In this document: positions 36,215 to 45,035 of the stretch, one piece after another | Numbering within the stretch: position 1 is the first letter of the stretch | How the letters are laid out: each line of letters begins with the position of its first letter | Assembly (NCBI GenBank): GCA_944359365.1 | Contig: CALVST010000009.1 | Coordinates: forward strand, 1-54,341 | Reading direction: 5' to 3' | Length of the DNA stretch: 54,341 nt | Origin: an uncultured Clostridia bacterium | GTDB taxonomy: Bacteria > Bacillota > Clostridia > Christensenellales > Borkfalkiaceae | Notes under the pieces: model-generated | The model's database searches: none | Seen by the model: only the letters and a program-made list of their open reading frames with translations | What the model was told of the DNA's origin: nothing | Program-made: the position numbers and the translations under genes

Positions 36215-38650
36215 ATGAGCAATACTACTAACATTACTGAAAAGGAAGTGCAGATGCTGATACGGGGCAAACTGTCGAGATATTTCGGCGTTTCGCCGCA
36301 AGAAGCTTCCAAGGACCAGCTTTACAAAGCGGTCGTTATGAGCGTGAGGGATATTTTACTTGAAAAGCGTCAGCAATTTCATAAGGTAATGAAAAGCAAA
36401 AAGGGCAAGCGAGTTTATTACCTTTGTATGGAATTTTTGCTTGGCAGGTCCCTGAAAAACAATATATATAATCTGAACCTCGGCGAGGCGTATGAAGAGG
36501 CTTTAAAGAGTTTCGGCGTTACGCTCGAAGAGCTTTACGAACACGAACCCGATGCAGGGCTCGGCAACGGCGGTCTCGGCCGCCTTGCCGCCTGCTTTAT
36601 GGACGCGCTCGCTACGGGGAATTATCCCGCAATGGGCTATTCCATCCGCTACGATTACGGTCTGTTCAAACAAAAGATCGTGGACGGATGGCAGACTGAG
36701 CTGCCCGATATTTGGCTGCCCGGCGGCGAAGTTTGGCTTACGCAGAGGAGCGACAAAACTTTTACCGTTAAATTTGACGGCTGGGTAAATGAAAATTGGA
36801 CGGAGAACGGGCTGCAAGTCACTTACGGCGGCTATAAAGAAGTAGAGGCAGTTGCTTACGACATGATGATCTCGGGCAAAGACAGCGACGCCGTTTCCGT
36901 TCTGCGCCTGTGGCGTGCGAGGAATATCTCTCACTTCGATATGAAACTCTTTTCACAGGGCGATTATCTAAGGTGTATGCAGGAGGAGAACGAGGCGGAG
37001 GTCATTTCCAAAGTCCTTTATCCTGCGGACGATCATTATGAAGGGAAATCTTTGCGGTTAAAGCAGCAGTATTTCCTCGTATCCGCATCTTTGCAGAACA
37101 TCATAAGCGACCATAAGCACAGGTACGGACCTCTCGACAAATTGCCGCAGCTTGCCGCGATCCATATCAACGACACGCATCCCGCTTTGGCGATACCCGA
37201 AATGATGCGCCTTCTGATGGATGAAAACGGGTTCACTTGGGACGACGCGTGGAACATCACGACGGGTGTGTTTGCTTATACCAACCATACCGTCATGGCA
37301 GAAGCGCTCGAAACATGGCAGGAAGACCTTATCGCAAGGCGGCTTCCGCGTATCCATATGATCATAAAAGAGATCAACCGCCGCTTCTGCGAACAGCTTT
37401 GGGCACGTTTCCCCGGGCAGCACGCGCTTATCGACAGCATGTCGGTCATTTCAAACGGTCAAATAAAAATGGCGAATTTGTCGGTGATCGGCTCGCATAA
37501 GGTGAACGGCGTTTCGGCGCTGCACAGCGATATCATTAAAAACAGCATATTCAACGGATTTTATCAGCTTTGGCCGGATAAATTTACGAACGTTACCAAC
37601 GGCATCGCGCACAGGCGTTGGCTTTGCCAATCCAATCCCGAGCTTTGCGAATTGCTGAACGACTGCATCGGCGAAGGATACGTCAAAAATGCCGCAGAAC
37701 TTGCGAAATTCAAAAAGTTCGAAGACGACAAGAGCGTGCTGAAAAGGCTTTCAGAGATCAAGGCCATCAAAAAGAAGCAGTTTATTGACTATGCTTATAA
37801 AAAGAGCGGCGTCAAGATCGATCCGAATACGGTGTTTGACGTACAGGCAAAGCGTCTGCATGAGTATAAGCGTCAGCTTTTGAACGTTATGAATATCATA
37901 GCGCTCTATAACGAACTGCTCGACGATCCCAACGCCAATATCCAGCCGCAGACGTTCATATTCGGCGCGAAGGCCGCATCGGGCTATCTGATGGCCAAGC
38001 AAATCATAAAACTCATATGGTTTTTGGCTGAGGATATCAAAAAACATCCGAATATAAACGAAAAGCTGAATGTTGTCTACATGGAAGATTATAATGTCAC
38101 CATGTCGGAAAAACTGATGCCCGCAAGCGAAGTGAGCGAACAGATCTCCCTGGCAGGGAAGGAAGCGAGCGGCACGGGCAACATGAAGTTCATGATCAAC
38201 GGCGCCATTACAGTGGGAACGCTTGACGGTGCGAACGTTGAGATGAGCGAAGTGGTCGGTGACGACAACATTTTCATTTTTGGTCTGCATGCCGACGAAG
38301 TAGAGGATATGTGGGCGAAGGGCTATAATGCGAGCCAATATTATAATAGGGATATCAAGCTGCGCAGAATAACGGAGAGCCTCGTAAAGGGCTTTAACGG
38401 CGAATCGTTTGCAGATATCGCAAATTATTTGCTTACGGGATCGCCGGTCGCCGATCCTTATATGTGTATGGCTGACTTTGAATCTTACTATACAACCCAA
38501 AAACGCGTCAAAGAGCTATATGCGGAAGACAAAATGCGTTGGGCGCAAATTTCCCTCAATAATATTGCCGGGGCAGGTATTTTTTCTGCCGACAGAAGCA
38601 TTAAGGAATATGCGGATAACATCTGGAATTTGAAGCCCTTAAAAGTGTAA
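36215..38650 (+). CDS. glgP: glycogen phosphorylase GlgP
   Basis: GlgP releases glucose-1-phosphate from glycogen ends (GT35, PLP-dependent). The 811 residues are full length. Motifs include DAGLGNGGLGRLAACFMDALAT in two parts, the PLP-lysine segment KEASGTGNMKFMINGA, and TLDGANVEM. TAGGAG precedes ATG 36215. Placing degradation beside synthesis is common for clostridial glycogen operons. Confidence 0.97.
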   Translation: MSNTTNITEKEVQMLIRGKLSRYFGVSPQEASKDQLYKAVVMSVRDILLEKRQQFHKVMKSKKGKRVYYLCMEFLLGRSLKNNIYNLNLGEAYEEALKSFGVTLEELYEHEPDAGLGNGGLGRLAACFMDALATGNYPAMGYSIRYDYGLFKQKIVDGWQTELPDIWLPGGEVWLTQRSDKTFTVKFDGWVNENWTENGLQVTYGGYKEVEAVAYDMMISGKDSDAVSVLRLWRARNISHFDMKLFSQGDYLRCMQEENEAEVISKVLYPADDHYEGKSLRLKQQYFLVSASLQNIISDHKHRYGPLDKLPQLAAIHINDTHPALAIPEMMRLLMDENGFTWDDAWNITTGVFAYTNHTVMAEALETWQEDLIARRLPRIHMIIKEINRRFCEQLWARFPGQHALIDSMSVISNGQIKMANLSVIGSHKVNGVSALHSDIIKNSIFNGFYQLWPDKFTNVTNGIAHRRWLCQSNPELCELLNDCIGEGYVKNAAELAKFKKFEDDKSVLKRLSEIKAIKKKQFIDYAYKKSGVKIDPNTVFDVQAKRLHEYKRQLLNVMNIIALYNELLDDPNANIQPQTFIFGAKAASGYLMAKQIIKLIWFLAEDIKKHPNINEKLNVVYMEDYNVTMSEKLMPASEVSEQISLAGKEASGTGNMKFMINGAITVGTLDGANVEMSEVVGDDNIFIFGLHADEVEDMWAKGYNASQYYNRDIKLRRITESLVKGFNGESFADIANYLLTGSPVADPYMCMADFESYYTTQKRVKELYAEDKMRWAQISLNNIAGAGIFSADRSIKEYADNIWNLKPLKV

Positions 38651-38658
38651 AAAGCATT

Positions 38659-40467
38659 ATGAATGTATACTATAACCCCTTAGATAAAACGTGCAAAAGC
38701 ATTACCGGTGGGATCAGGCGAAACGAACTTCTTACTGTCAATGTTTTTGGCGACGGTGATGAGCCTTGCCTCTTCGTCTTTTTTAAGGACGGGGGCGAGG
38801 CTCAATACCTGCATATGAAAAAATGCGGAAAATACTGGACCGTTCAGATAAGTTTTTCGGAAACGGGCCTGTATTTTTATTATTTTATTATCGGCGGCAG
38901 CAAAGCGGGCGTCGGTAAGTTCCGCGATCTTGAATTCAGCGAGAACATAGCATATTATCAGCTTATTGTTTATTCGGAAAATTATGTCGGTGCGGATTGG
39001 TTTCGCGGCGGCGTAATGTATCAGATATTCCCCGACAGGTTTTTTAAAGGGAAAGATATCGCGATCGAACAAGGTAAATGGCTGCATAAAAATTGGAATG
39101 AAACGCCCGAATACCGCATGAACGCGCAGGGCAAAGTGCTCAACAACGATTTTTTCGGCGGGAACATTGACGGCGTCATAAAAAAATTGGATTATATAAA
39201 GGCGCTCGGAGTGACGGTTATCTATTTCAATCCGATTTTTAAGGCATATTCGAATCATCGCTATGATACGGGCGATTATCTGCTGATCGATCCGCTTTTC
39301 GGTTCCGACGAAGATTTCGACCGACTGGTAGAGGAATGCAACCGCCGCGGCATTCGCATCATACTCGACGGCGTTTTCAATCATACGGGCGACGACAGCC
39401 GATATTTCAATAAGTACGGTCATTACGACGAGTTGGGAGCCTTTCAATCGCAAGATTCAAAGTACTATGCGTGGTATAATTTCAAGCAATTCCCCGATAA
39501 ATATGACAGCTGGTGGGGTATAGATGTTCTGCCTGCGGTCAACGAGTCGTGCGAATCTTATGCGCAGTTTATAACCGGAAAAGACGGTGTTATCGAACAT
39601 TGGATGAGGCGCGGCGTCAGCGGATTCCGTTTGGACGTAGCGGACGAATTGCCCGACGAATTTATCGAAAAAATCCGAAGTGCTGCGAAGGGGGTAAGCA
39701 AAGATGCGATTATTATCGGTGAAGTATGGGAAGATGCTTCCAACAAGATCGCATACGGAAAACGCCGGAAATATCTGCAGGGGACCGAGCTTGACAGCGT
39801 AATGAATTATCCCTTAAAAGATGCTATCATTCAATATGTGCGTTCGGGCGATACGCGCGTATTGAGGGAAACGATCGCTCAGCTTCGGGATAATTATCCT
39901 AAATTTGTCCTTGATTCCTTGATGAATATATTGGGAACGCATGACACTGCGAGAATCTTGACGGTTCTGGGCGGCATTCCTGCTTATAATAAGGATGAAA
40001 TGGCCGGGACCGCAATGCCGCCGGAAGTTAAAGAGAGGGCAAAAGAACTTTTAAAAACGGCGGCGATTTTACAGTTTACATTATTCGGGGTTCCCTGTAT
40101 TTACTACGGAGATGAGATCGGCATGGAAGGGTACGGCGATCCTTTTTGCAGGTATCCTTTCCGGTGGGACGATATCGATGAAGAGTTGCTTGCGTTTTAT
40201 AAAAACTTGGGGAAATTACGCGCCGCTGCAGATATGTTCAAGGACGGAGAATATATCGAATTGTATGCGGATGAAAAATGTTTGGTCTATGAGCGCACCA
40301 ATGGCTCTGAGCAGGTGATCGTAGCTGTTAACAGTGGGACAAATCTTTTCGATATTAAGTATAGCGGCACATTATACGACATAACTGATCATTGCCGCAT
40401 TTTCGAAAATTTATTTACCATTAAACCCGGCAGCGCAACGATATTAGCGAATTTCAGGCTCGAATAA
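38659..40467 (+). CDS. GH13 alpha-amylase / neopullulanase-like glucan hydrolase
   Basis: This 602-residue intracellular enzyme has no signal peptide. An N-terminal CBM34-like beta domain (residues 1-110) precedes the GH13 barrel: YQIFPDRFFKG, the four GH13 regions with DGVFNHTG, nucleophile Asp326 (GFRLDVADELP), acid Glu355 (IIGEVWED) and Asp429 (LGTHDTAR). It probably hydrolyses maltodextrins made by glycogen turnover (neopullulanase or maltogenic amylase type). No ribosome site is visible; it starts 8 bases after glgP and likely depends on coupling. No clear terminator follows at 40468-40650; a TATAAT at 40591-40596 may belong to the next gene. Confidence 0.92.
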   Translation: MNVYYNPLDKTCKSITGGIRRNELLTVNVFGDGDEPCLFVFFKDGGEAQYLHMKKCGKYWTVQISFSETGLYFYYFIIGGSKAGVGKFRDLEFSENIAYYQLIVYSENYVGADWFRGGVMYQIFPDRFFKGKDIAIEQGKWLHKNWNETPEYRMNAQGKVLNNDFFGGNIDGVIKKLDYIKALGVTVIYFNPIFKAYSNHRYDTGDYLLIDPLFGSDEDFDRLVEECNRRGIRIILDGVFNHTGDDSRYFNKYGHYDELGAFQSQDSKYYAWYNFKQFPDKYDSWWGIDVLPAVNESCESYAQFITGKDGVIEHWMRRGVSGFRLDVADELPDEFIEKIRSAAKGVSKDAIIIGEVWEDASNKIAYGKRRKYLQGTELDSVMNYPLKDAIIQYVRSGDTRVLRETIAQLRDNYPKFVLDSLMNILGTHDTARILTVLGGIPAYNKDEMAGTAMPPEVKERAKELLKTAAILQFTLFGVPCIYYGDEIGMEGYGDPFCRYPFRWDDIDEELLAFYKNLGKLRAAADMFKDGEYIELYADEKCLVYERTNGSEQVIVAVNSGTNLFDIKYSGTLYDITDHCRIFENLFTIKPGSATILANFRLE

Positions 40468-40650
40468 TAATTTTGTTTAGTACTTTGTCTGACATAATCA
40501 GTTTGTTTTTAACTTGTTCGTCCGCATAAAAAGATTTTTATAAGTTATCCTTTTTTTCGTTAAAAACATACGCTTTTCACATTACGGTATTATAATAATA
40601 ATACTGATTCTTAAAAGGAAGCAAATTTATTGTCTTGAGGCTGATCGATC

Positions 40651-41571
40651 ATGAGAAAGCTGTGCGCGGCTTTTATGGCGCTTTCAACATTTTTTATTTT
40701 TTGCGGTTGCGCATATTTTTCCAGGGAAGCATCACCGCAGAATATTTATAAATCGTACATTGCGGTCGGCGATCCTGACGGGGTTTACGATTCTCCGTCG
40801 GAGTATATCAGCGAAACGCAGAGCGGGGCGGTCGTGTCCATCGTTGCAACATATTATGTCTATAGCGGCGGAACAAGGGAGAGGCGGAACGTATATTCTT
40901 CCGGTATAGTTTTGAATGCTGAAGGTTATATATTGACGACGGCATCCGCTTCGGTCATTCAAGTCGATTCGACGGAGTATGAGGCGGCTTCGATCCGTGC
41001 TGTATTGGCACCCGTATATGAAGACGATACGCTTTATACGATCAAAGAAGTGGATCGAGATGAGGAGAGCGGTTTGGCTCTCTATCGTTTTTACGATGAT
41101 TTCTATTATCCAAACGAGGAGGGGGCGACAGAGACGGGTTTGCAGTTTACGGCAACATTATCGACGGAAAGCGTCTCCGTGGGTGACTCCTGTTGGTTAG
41201 TGGGCAATAATTTGGGGGACGTTTTCGGAGTTTCTTACGACTTGAATATGTTGGGTGGCATTGTTTCCGATGCAGCTGCCGACGGTAACATTTTTGACTT
41301 GACTTATAATAACGAAAATTATAATTATTTGCTCGCTGCCGTGCCGGCTACGCCTGAAATGCAGGGCGGTGGGTTGTTCGATAAAAACGGCTATATTATC
41401 GGTCTTTTTGCGAGCAAGGTCGTATCCGAAACGAACGGATCGTATGAGTACTTGTCGAAAAGCTCTCTGTTTTATAAGACGGATATCATGATCGAATATG
41501 TAAACGATGTATCCGAGAAATTACAGACAGTGATACCGCTGTCTGTTGCGCAAAAGGAGGCTGTCGCATGA
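40651..41571 (+). CDS. lipoprotein with an inactive trypsin-like (HtrA-type) fold
   Basis: The 306-residue product has a signal ending in a lipobox-like FCGC (Cys20). The body follows HtrA-type strands: SSGIVLNAEGYILTT, ESGLALYRF, GLFDKNGYIIGLF. All three catalytic positions are changed: His is Ser99 (GYILTTAS), Asp is Gly141 (EESGLALY), and Ser is Gln238 (EMQGGGLF in place of GNSGGPLF). No PDZ domain is present. It should be a membrane-tethered pseudoprotease, perhaps binding or regulating the protease made by the next gene, which overlaps it by ATGA. GAGG lies ten bases before ATG. Confidence 0.85.
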   Translation: MRKLCAAFMALSTFFIFCGCAYFSREASPQNIYKSYIAVGDPDGVYDSPSEYISETQSGAVVSIVATYYVYSGGTRERRNVYSSGIVLNAEGYILTTASASVIQVDSTEYEAASIRAVLAPVYEDDTLYTIKEVDRDEESGLALYRFYDDFYYPNEEGATETGLQFTATLSTESVSVGDSCWLVGNNLGDVFGVSYDLNMLGGIVSDAAADGNIFDLTYNNENYNYLLAAVPATPEMQGGGLFDKNGYIIGLFASKVVSETNGSYEYLSKSSLFYKTDIMIEYVNDVSEKLQTVIPLSVAQKEAVA

Positions 41572-43442
41572 AAGCTCGTTTGAAAACGGTGTTCATATGT
41601 GTAGTGATCACATTATTCGGTGCTTATTTGTTTGCGGCCTGCAGTTCCGGTGAGCAAGAAAACAGAAGTACTGATGTTATCGAGATACCATACACGGGAA
41701 ATGATATAAATTCATCCGAATATACGGAAAAAACTTACGGGGAAACAGGCGTGGATTTCTCCGAGTTATACGAAAAAACCGTTTCTTCCGTTGTAGAGGT
41801 GAAGGTAACGTATTCAACTTTCGGCCGTGAGATTACAAATACCGGCAGCGGATTTTTTATCACGGAAGACGGTTATATTTTGACCTCATCGAATTTGTTT
41901 GTTACCGAAGGAAACTTTGTTCTCCGCTCGGAAATCGACGTTACGACGAATGATGGTTCGTCTTATACGGCGTCGCTTGTCGGTTATGACGTGGTAACTC
42001 AGCCGTCCGTCCCCGGGGTGCAGTTAACGGAACTTGCGAATTCTGACCTTGCGCTTATCAAAATATCTGGTTCTGAAACGGTTTTTGACGCGGTAACGTT
42101 TGGGAATTCCGAAGCGGTACAGTACGGGGAAGCTTGTTATACGATCGCCACCTTTTCGGATGAAGATGATGATATTAATTCTTTGATTGCCGATGGGATC
42201 GTTTCTAAACCCGTCAGCGCCCGAGTATCAAATTTTTTAATTTCAAGAAGCCGAACATATTTTGACGGATCTTTTGATTATTTGATCCAAACTACATTGC
42301 CGACAAACGACGGCAATGAGGGAGCGCCTGTTTTCAATTCGCAGGGAGAAGTCATCGGGGTTTTAAATCTCGGTGCGGAAAACACGCTTATGTATCAAAA
42401 CAATTCGCCGTTCGCGATATCTTTTGCGGTTCCGAGTGTCACGCTAGAGCGCTTTGTGCAGGAAATCTCTGATGCTAATGGTTTAAATTTAAGTATTGCT
42501 TGTGCCGATCCGGATTTCAGCGAGCAACGTGCAGAGTCGATTTTAGACAGCGATAACGATATCGATTTGTTGCAAAGTTCGGCAAATTCCATCGAAGATT
42601 CGATCATTCGGATCGGAGAATTCTCGATCGCTGATCCCGATGCGGAAGTTGTTTTTTTGCATCAAGCGGAGAGCGATGCGGGTGCCGGCGTTGCGGAAAA
42701 AATTGCATCACAAAGATTAAATGCAACGGTGAACATCGTCTGTGCAAGTTCTGCCGGAACGAGCGAGGGATCAGGGTTCATCGTATCGCAAGACGGCTAT
42801 TTGGTGACGAATCTTCATGTGATAAATAAAAACTCGGAACAAAACAGCGAAAAAGGTTTGTCTGCAAATGCAACGGTCGATATTGAGGATATCTGCGTAT
42901 ATGCCTATTTTGACAACGCAAAAATTAACGGTAAATACGTTCTGTTTTCTCTTGATGTGATTGCGTATGATCAAACCGAAGATATAGCTGTGTTAAAATT
43001 TAAGAATAATTTTACACATTATAACGTAGCTTCTCAGAAGGTCGACGGGTTTGAAAACGTATGCAGCCTTGATACGGAAACTCCTGAGCAAGGCGAACGC
43101 GTTGTCGCAATAGGAAACGCCCTTGGGTATGGGCTTTCCGTTACGACAGGGATCGTGTCTGTTCCGCAAATGTCCGGATATTATGAGATATACGGACACA
43201 ATTTTATTCAGACAGATTGCCCGATAAACTCGGGAAATTCCGGCGGTCCGCTGTACGGTGCGGACGGAAATGTAATCGGTATCAACTCTATGGGGCTCAG
43301 TTCAGATTTAACCGCTTACGAGGATGTCAATTGGGCGATACCCTCAGCGAGTTTGACGGCGTTTCTCGATGAAGTTAACACGGGCACCGTCGAGAACGGT
43401 GTCGTTTTGGAACAGGCAAATATTCAATATACGGTGGCATAA
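41568..43442 (+). CDS. lipoprotein with two trypsin-like domains, first dead, second active
   Basis: The 624-residue product has a signal and lipobox FAAC (Cys25). The first HtrA-like domain (about 65-300) keeps Asp160 (NSDLALIKI), but His is Asn109 (GYILTSSN) and Ser is Glu251 (GNEGAPVF). After an acidic linker (about 310-370) the second domain (about 385-600) has an intact triad: His417 (VTNLHVI), Asp472 (TEDIAVLKF), Ser558 (GNSGGPLYG). No PDZ domain is present. It would act outside the membrane. AAAAGGAGG precedes the ATG, inside the previous gene. Duplication with decay of the N-terminal copy is the simplest history. Confidence 0.88.
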   Translation: MKARLKTVFICVVITLFGAYLFAACSSGEQENRSTDVIEIPYTGNDINSSEYTEKTYGETGVDFSELYEKTVSSVVEVKVTYSTFGREITNTGSGFFITEDGYILTSSNLFVTEGNFVLRSEIDVTTNDGSSYTASLVGYDVVTQPSVPGVQLTELANSDLALIKISGSETVFDAVTFGNSEAVQYGEACYTIATFSDEDDDINSLIADGIVSKPVSARVSNFLISRSRTYFDGSFDYLIQTTLPTNDGNEGAPVFNSQGEVIGVLNLGAENTLMYQNNSPFAISFAVPSVTLERFVQEISDANGLNLSIACADPDFSEQRAESILDSDNDIDLLQSSANSIEDSIIRIGEFSIADPDAEVVFLHQAESDAGAGVAEKIASQRLNATVNIVCASSAGTSEGSGFIVSQDGYLVTNLHVINKNSEQNSEKGLSANATVDIEDICVYAYFDNAKINGKYVLFSLDVIAYDQTEDIAVLKFKNNFTHYNVASQKVDGFENVCSLDTETPEQGERVVAIGNALGYGLSVTTGIVSVPQMSGYYEIYGHNFIQTDCPINSGNSGGPLYGADGNVIGINSMGLSSDLTAYEDVNWAIPSASLTAFLDEVNTGTVENGVVLEQANIQYTVA

Positions 43443-43914
43443 AGAGATTAAATCATGCGCTATTCTGTCTGAATGTGTCTAAAGGGATTTAATTAACTAA
43501 ATACAGTATATATATATATATATCATTGACGAACAAGCGAAGAAAAGCAGCAAGAAAGCGCTGCGTTCTTCGCTTGTATTGCGTTAAAATGCCTTGTGAC
43601 GTTGCTGCCGCTAATTTATTTTAAATAAGACGCGAACCACAATCAAGTTGGTTTAAATTTGTTTAAAAATTAAAGAATTGCATAAAAATATAGATTCAAT
43701 TGCATAAATTTACTTTATCTATGCGTAAAAGCCGTGTTTTACGCATAGATATGAATGTCGCAAGATGAACTGATAAATGCCCCACACGTTTATTTATCTA
43801 CGTTGCTCATAAATTTAGACGGTTGCTTTAATCTGACGACCTTTTTGTAATCTTCAAATTATATTCGTTTTATGCCCCTCTTTGTTTGAAATTTTTAGAT
43901 TTACTTTTTTGTTC
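43443..43914. other. long non-coding stretch with two strong inverted repeats
   Basis: AT-rich and without credible genes. It holds a TA dinucleotide run (43507-43521) and a hairpin with 12-bp perfect arms ACAAGCGAAGAA (43533-43544) / TTCTTCGCTTGT (43566-43577) and an inner GCAGC/GCTGC stem. The hairpin has no T-run, so it is not a typical terminator. The 34-bp inverted repeat at 43717-43750 is listed separately. Confidence 0.6.
43717..43750. repeat. 34-bp inverted repeat, candidate tyrosine-recombinase core site
   Basis: ATCTATGCGTAAAA (43717-43730) and TTTTACGCATAGAT (43737-43750) are perfect 14-base inverted arms around the asymmetric centre GCCGTG. The length and layout match dif/loxP-type core sites (11-14 base arms, 6-8 base centre). 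It lies 200 bases upstream of the XerS-like recombinase gene, the arrangement known for xerS/difSL. A regulatory hairpin is the alternative. Confidence 0.5.
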
Positions 43915-43943
43915 TTGCTTTTTTACTCACTGTCGGTTATAAT
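43915..43943 (+). promoter_or_regulatory. sigma-A promoter of the recombinase gene, leaderless type
   Basis: TTGCTT (43915-43920), a 17-base spacer, TATAAT (43938-43943). The ATG at 43950 is seven bases after the -10 box, where transcription should start. Confidence 0.75.
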
Positions 43944-43949
43944 ATAAAT

Positions 43950-45008
43950 ATGGAACGGAAAAGCTTTTACGACAAGCGAAATTTGCATAATTTAGAAAAA
44001 ATCGAGTACTTGAAAGACGATTTGCCCCCTTTTGTGGATGATTATTTTTTAGGCATCGAAAATCAGACGAGTACGTTGACCAGGCTGAACTACGCTTATG
44101 ACCTGCGCATTTTCTTTGATTACATCGTTAAAAAGGTCTTCAAAAATAAAACCGTGCGTGATCTGACTCTTGCAGATCTTGAAAATATATCGAGTAACGA
44201 TATTGAGCGTTTTTTAAGTTATTTGAGCCATTATGAGTACAATGGTTCCTATGAAAACTGCAATGAGCGCGCCAAGGCCCGTAAATTGTCCACTATTCGC
44301 GCCATGTTTAAATATTTTTTCAAAAAAGAGCGCATAAATGTAGATAATGCCGCAAAAGTTACCATGCCGAAGTTGCACGATAAAGAAATTATTCGGCTTG
44401 AAGTCAATGAAGTCGTCGATCTGCTCAATTGCGCGGAGTCGGGTGACGGCATGACGCAGCACCAACGCGCTTTCCATGAAAAAACACGAGTCAGAGATAT
44501 CGCGATTTTGACGTTGTTTTTAGGAACAGGCATCCGTATCAGCGAGCTTGTCGGGCTGAATAACGACGATATCGACTTTACGACAAACAGTTTCAAAGTA
44601 ACCCGAAAAGGCGGCAACCAGGCGATCCTCTATTTTTCCGATGAAGTCGCGGATGCGCTCGCACGATATATTGCTTTCAAGGAAGACGACAAAAACACGC
44701 CGAGCGGCGAACCCGCCCTGTTCCTCTCGTTAAAAATGCAGCGGATCAGCATTCGCGCCGTGGAGAATCTTGTCAAAAAATACAGCAGAATCGTTACGCC
44801 GTTGAAAAAGATATCCCCTCATAAACTGAGAAGCACATACGGCACGCAATTGTATCGCGAAACCAACGATATTTATATTGTCGCCGACGTGCTCGGGCAT
44901 AAAGATGTCAACACAACGAAAAAGCATTATGCCGCAATCAGTGAAGACCTGCGAAGAGCCGTAGCCGGAAAAGTCCGACTCCGCGAAGATAATGACACAA
45001 ATAAATGA
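43950..45008 (+). CDS. XerS-like tyrosine recombinase
   Basis: The 352-residue product has a SAM-like N-terminal core-binding domain (about 28-130) and the catalytic domain with R196 (GTGIRISEL), K220 (RKGGNQ), H291-x-x-R294 (HKLRSTYG), H317 (LGHKDVN) and Tyr327 (KKHYAAI). It is longer than XerC/XerD (about 300). The spacing and segments such as RDIAILTLFLGTGIRISE and DVTRKGG-like KVTRKGG recall the single-recombinase XerS of streptococci (about 356). No Shine-Dalgarno is seen and the ATG coincides with the predicted transcript start. Chromosome dimer resolution is a reasonable inference, supported by the adjacent 34-bp site; no phage or transposon genes are nearby. Confidence 0.88.
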   Translation: MERKSFYDKRNLHNLEKIEYLKDDLPPFVDDYFLGIENQTSTLTRLNYAYDLRIFFDYIVKKVFKNKTVRDLTLADLENISSNDIERFLSYLSHYEYNGSYENCNERAKARKLSTIRAMFKYFFKKERINVDNAAKVTMPKLHDKEIIRLEVNEVVDLLNCAESGDGMTQHQRAFHEKTRVRDIAILTLFLGTGIRISELVGLNNDDIDFTTNSFKVTRKGGNQAILYFSDEVADALARYIAFKEDDKNTPSGEPALFLSLKMQRISIRAVENLVKKYSRIVTPLKKISPHKLRSTYGTQLYRETNDIYIVADVLGHKDVNTTKKHYAAISEDLRRAVAGKVRLREDNDTNK

Positions 45009-45035
45009 TTTTATGTCACACATAATACTATACAA

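Noticed and set aside
43507-43521. TA dinucleotide run as a functional repeat
   Set aside because: Short AT runs are common in AT-rich intergenic DNA and no partner structure was seen.
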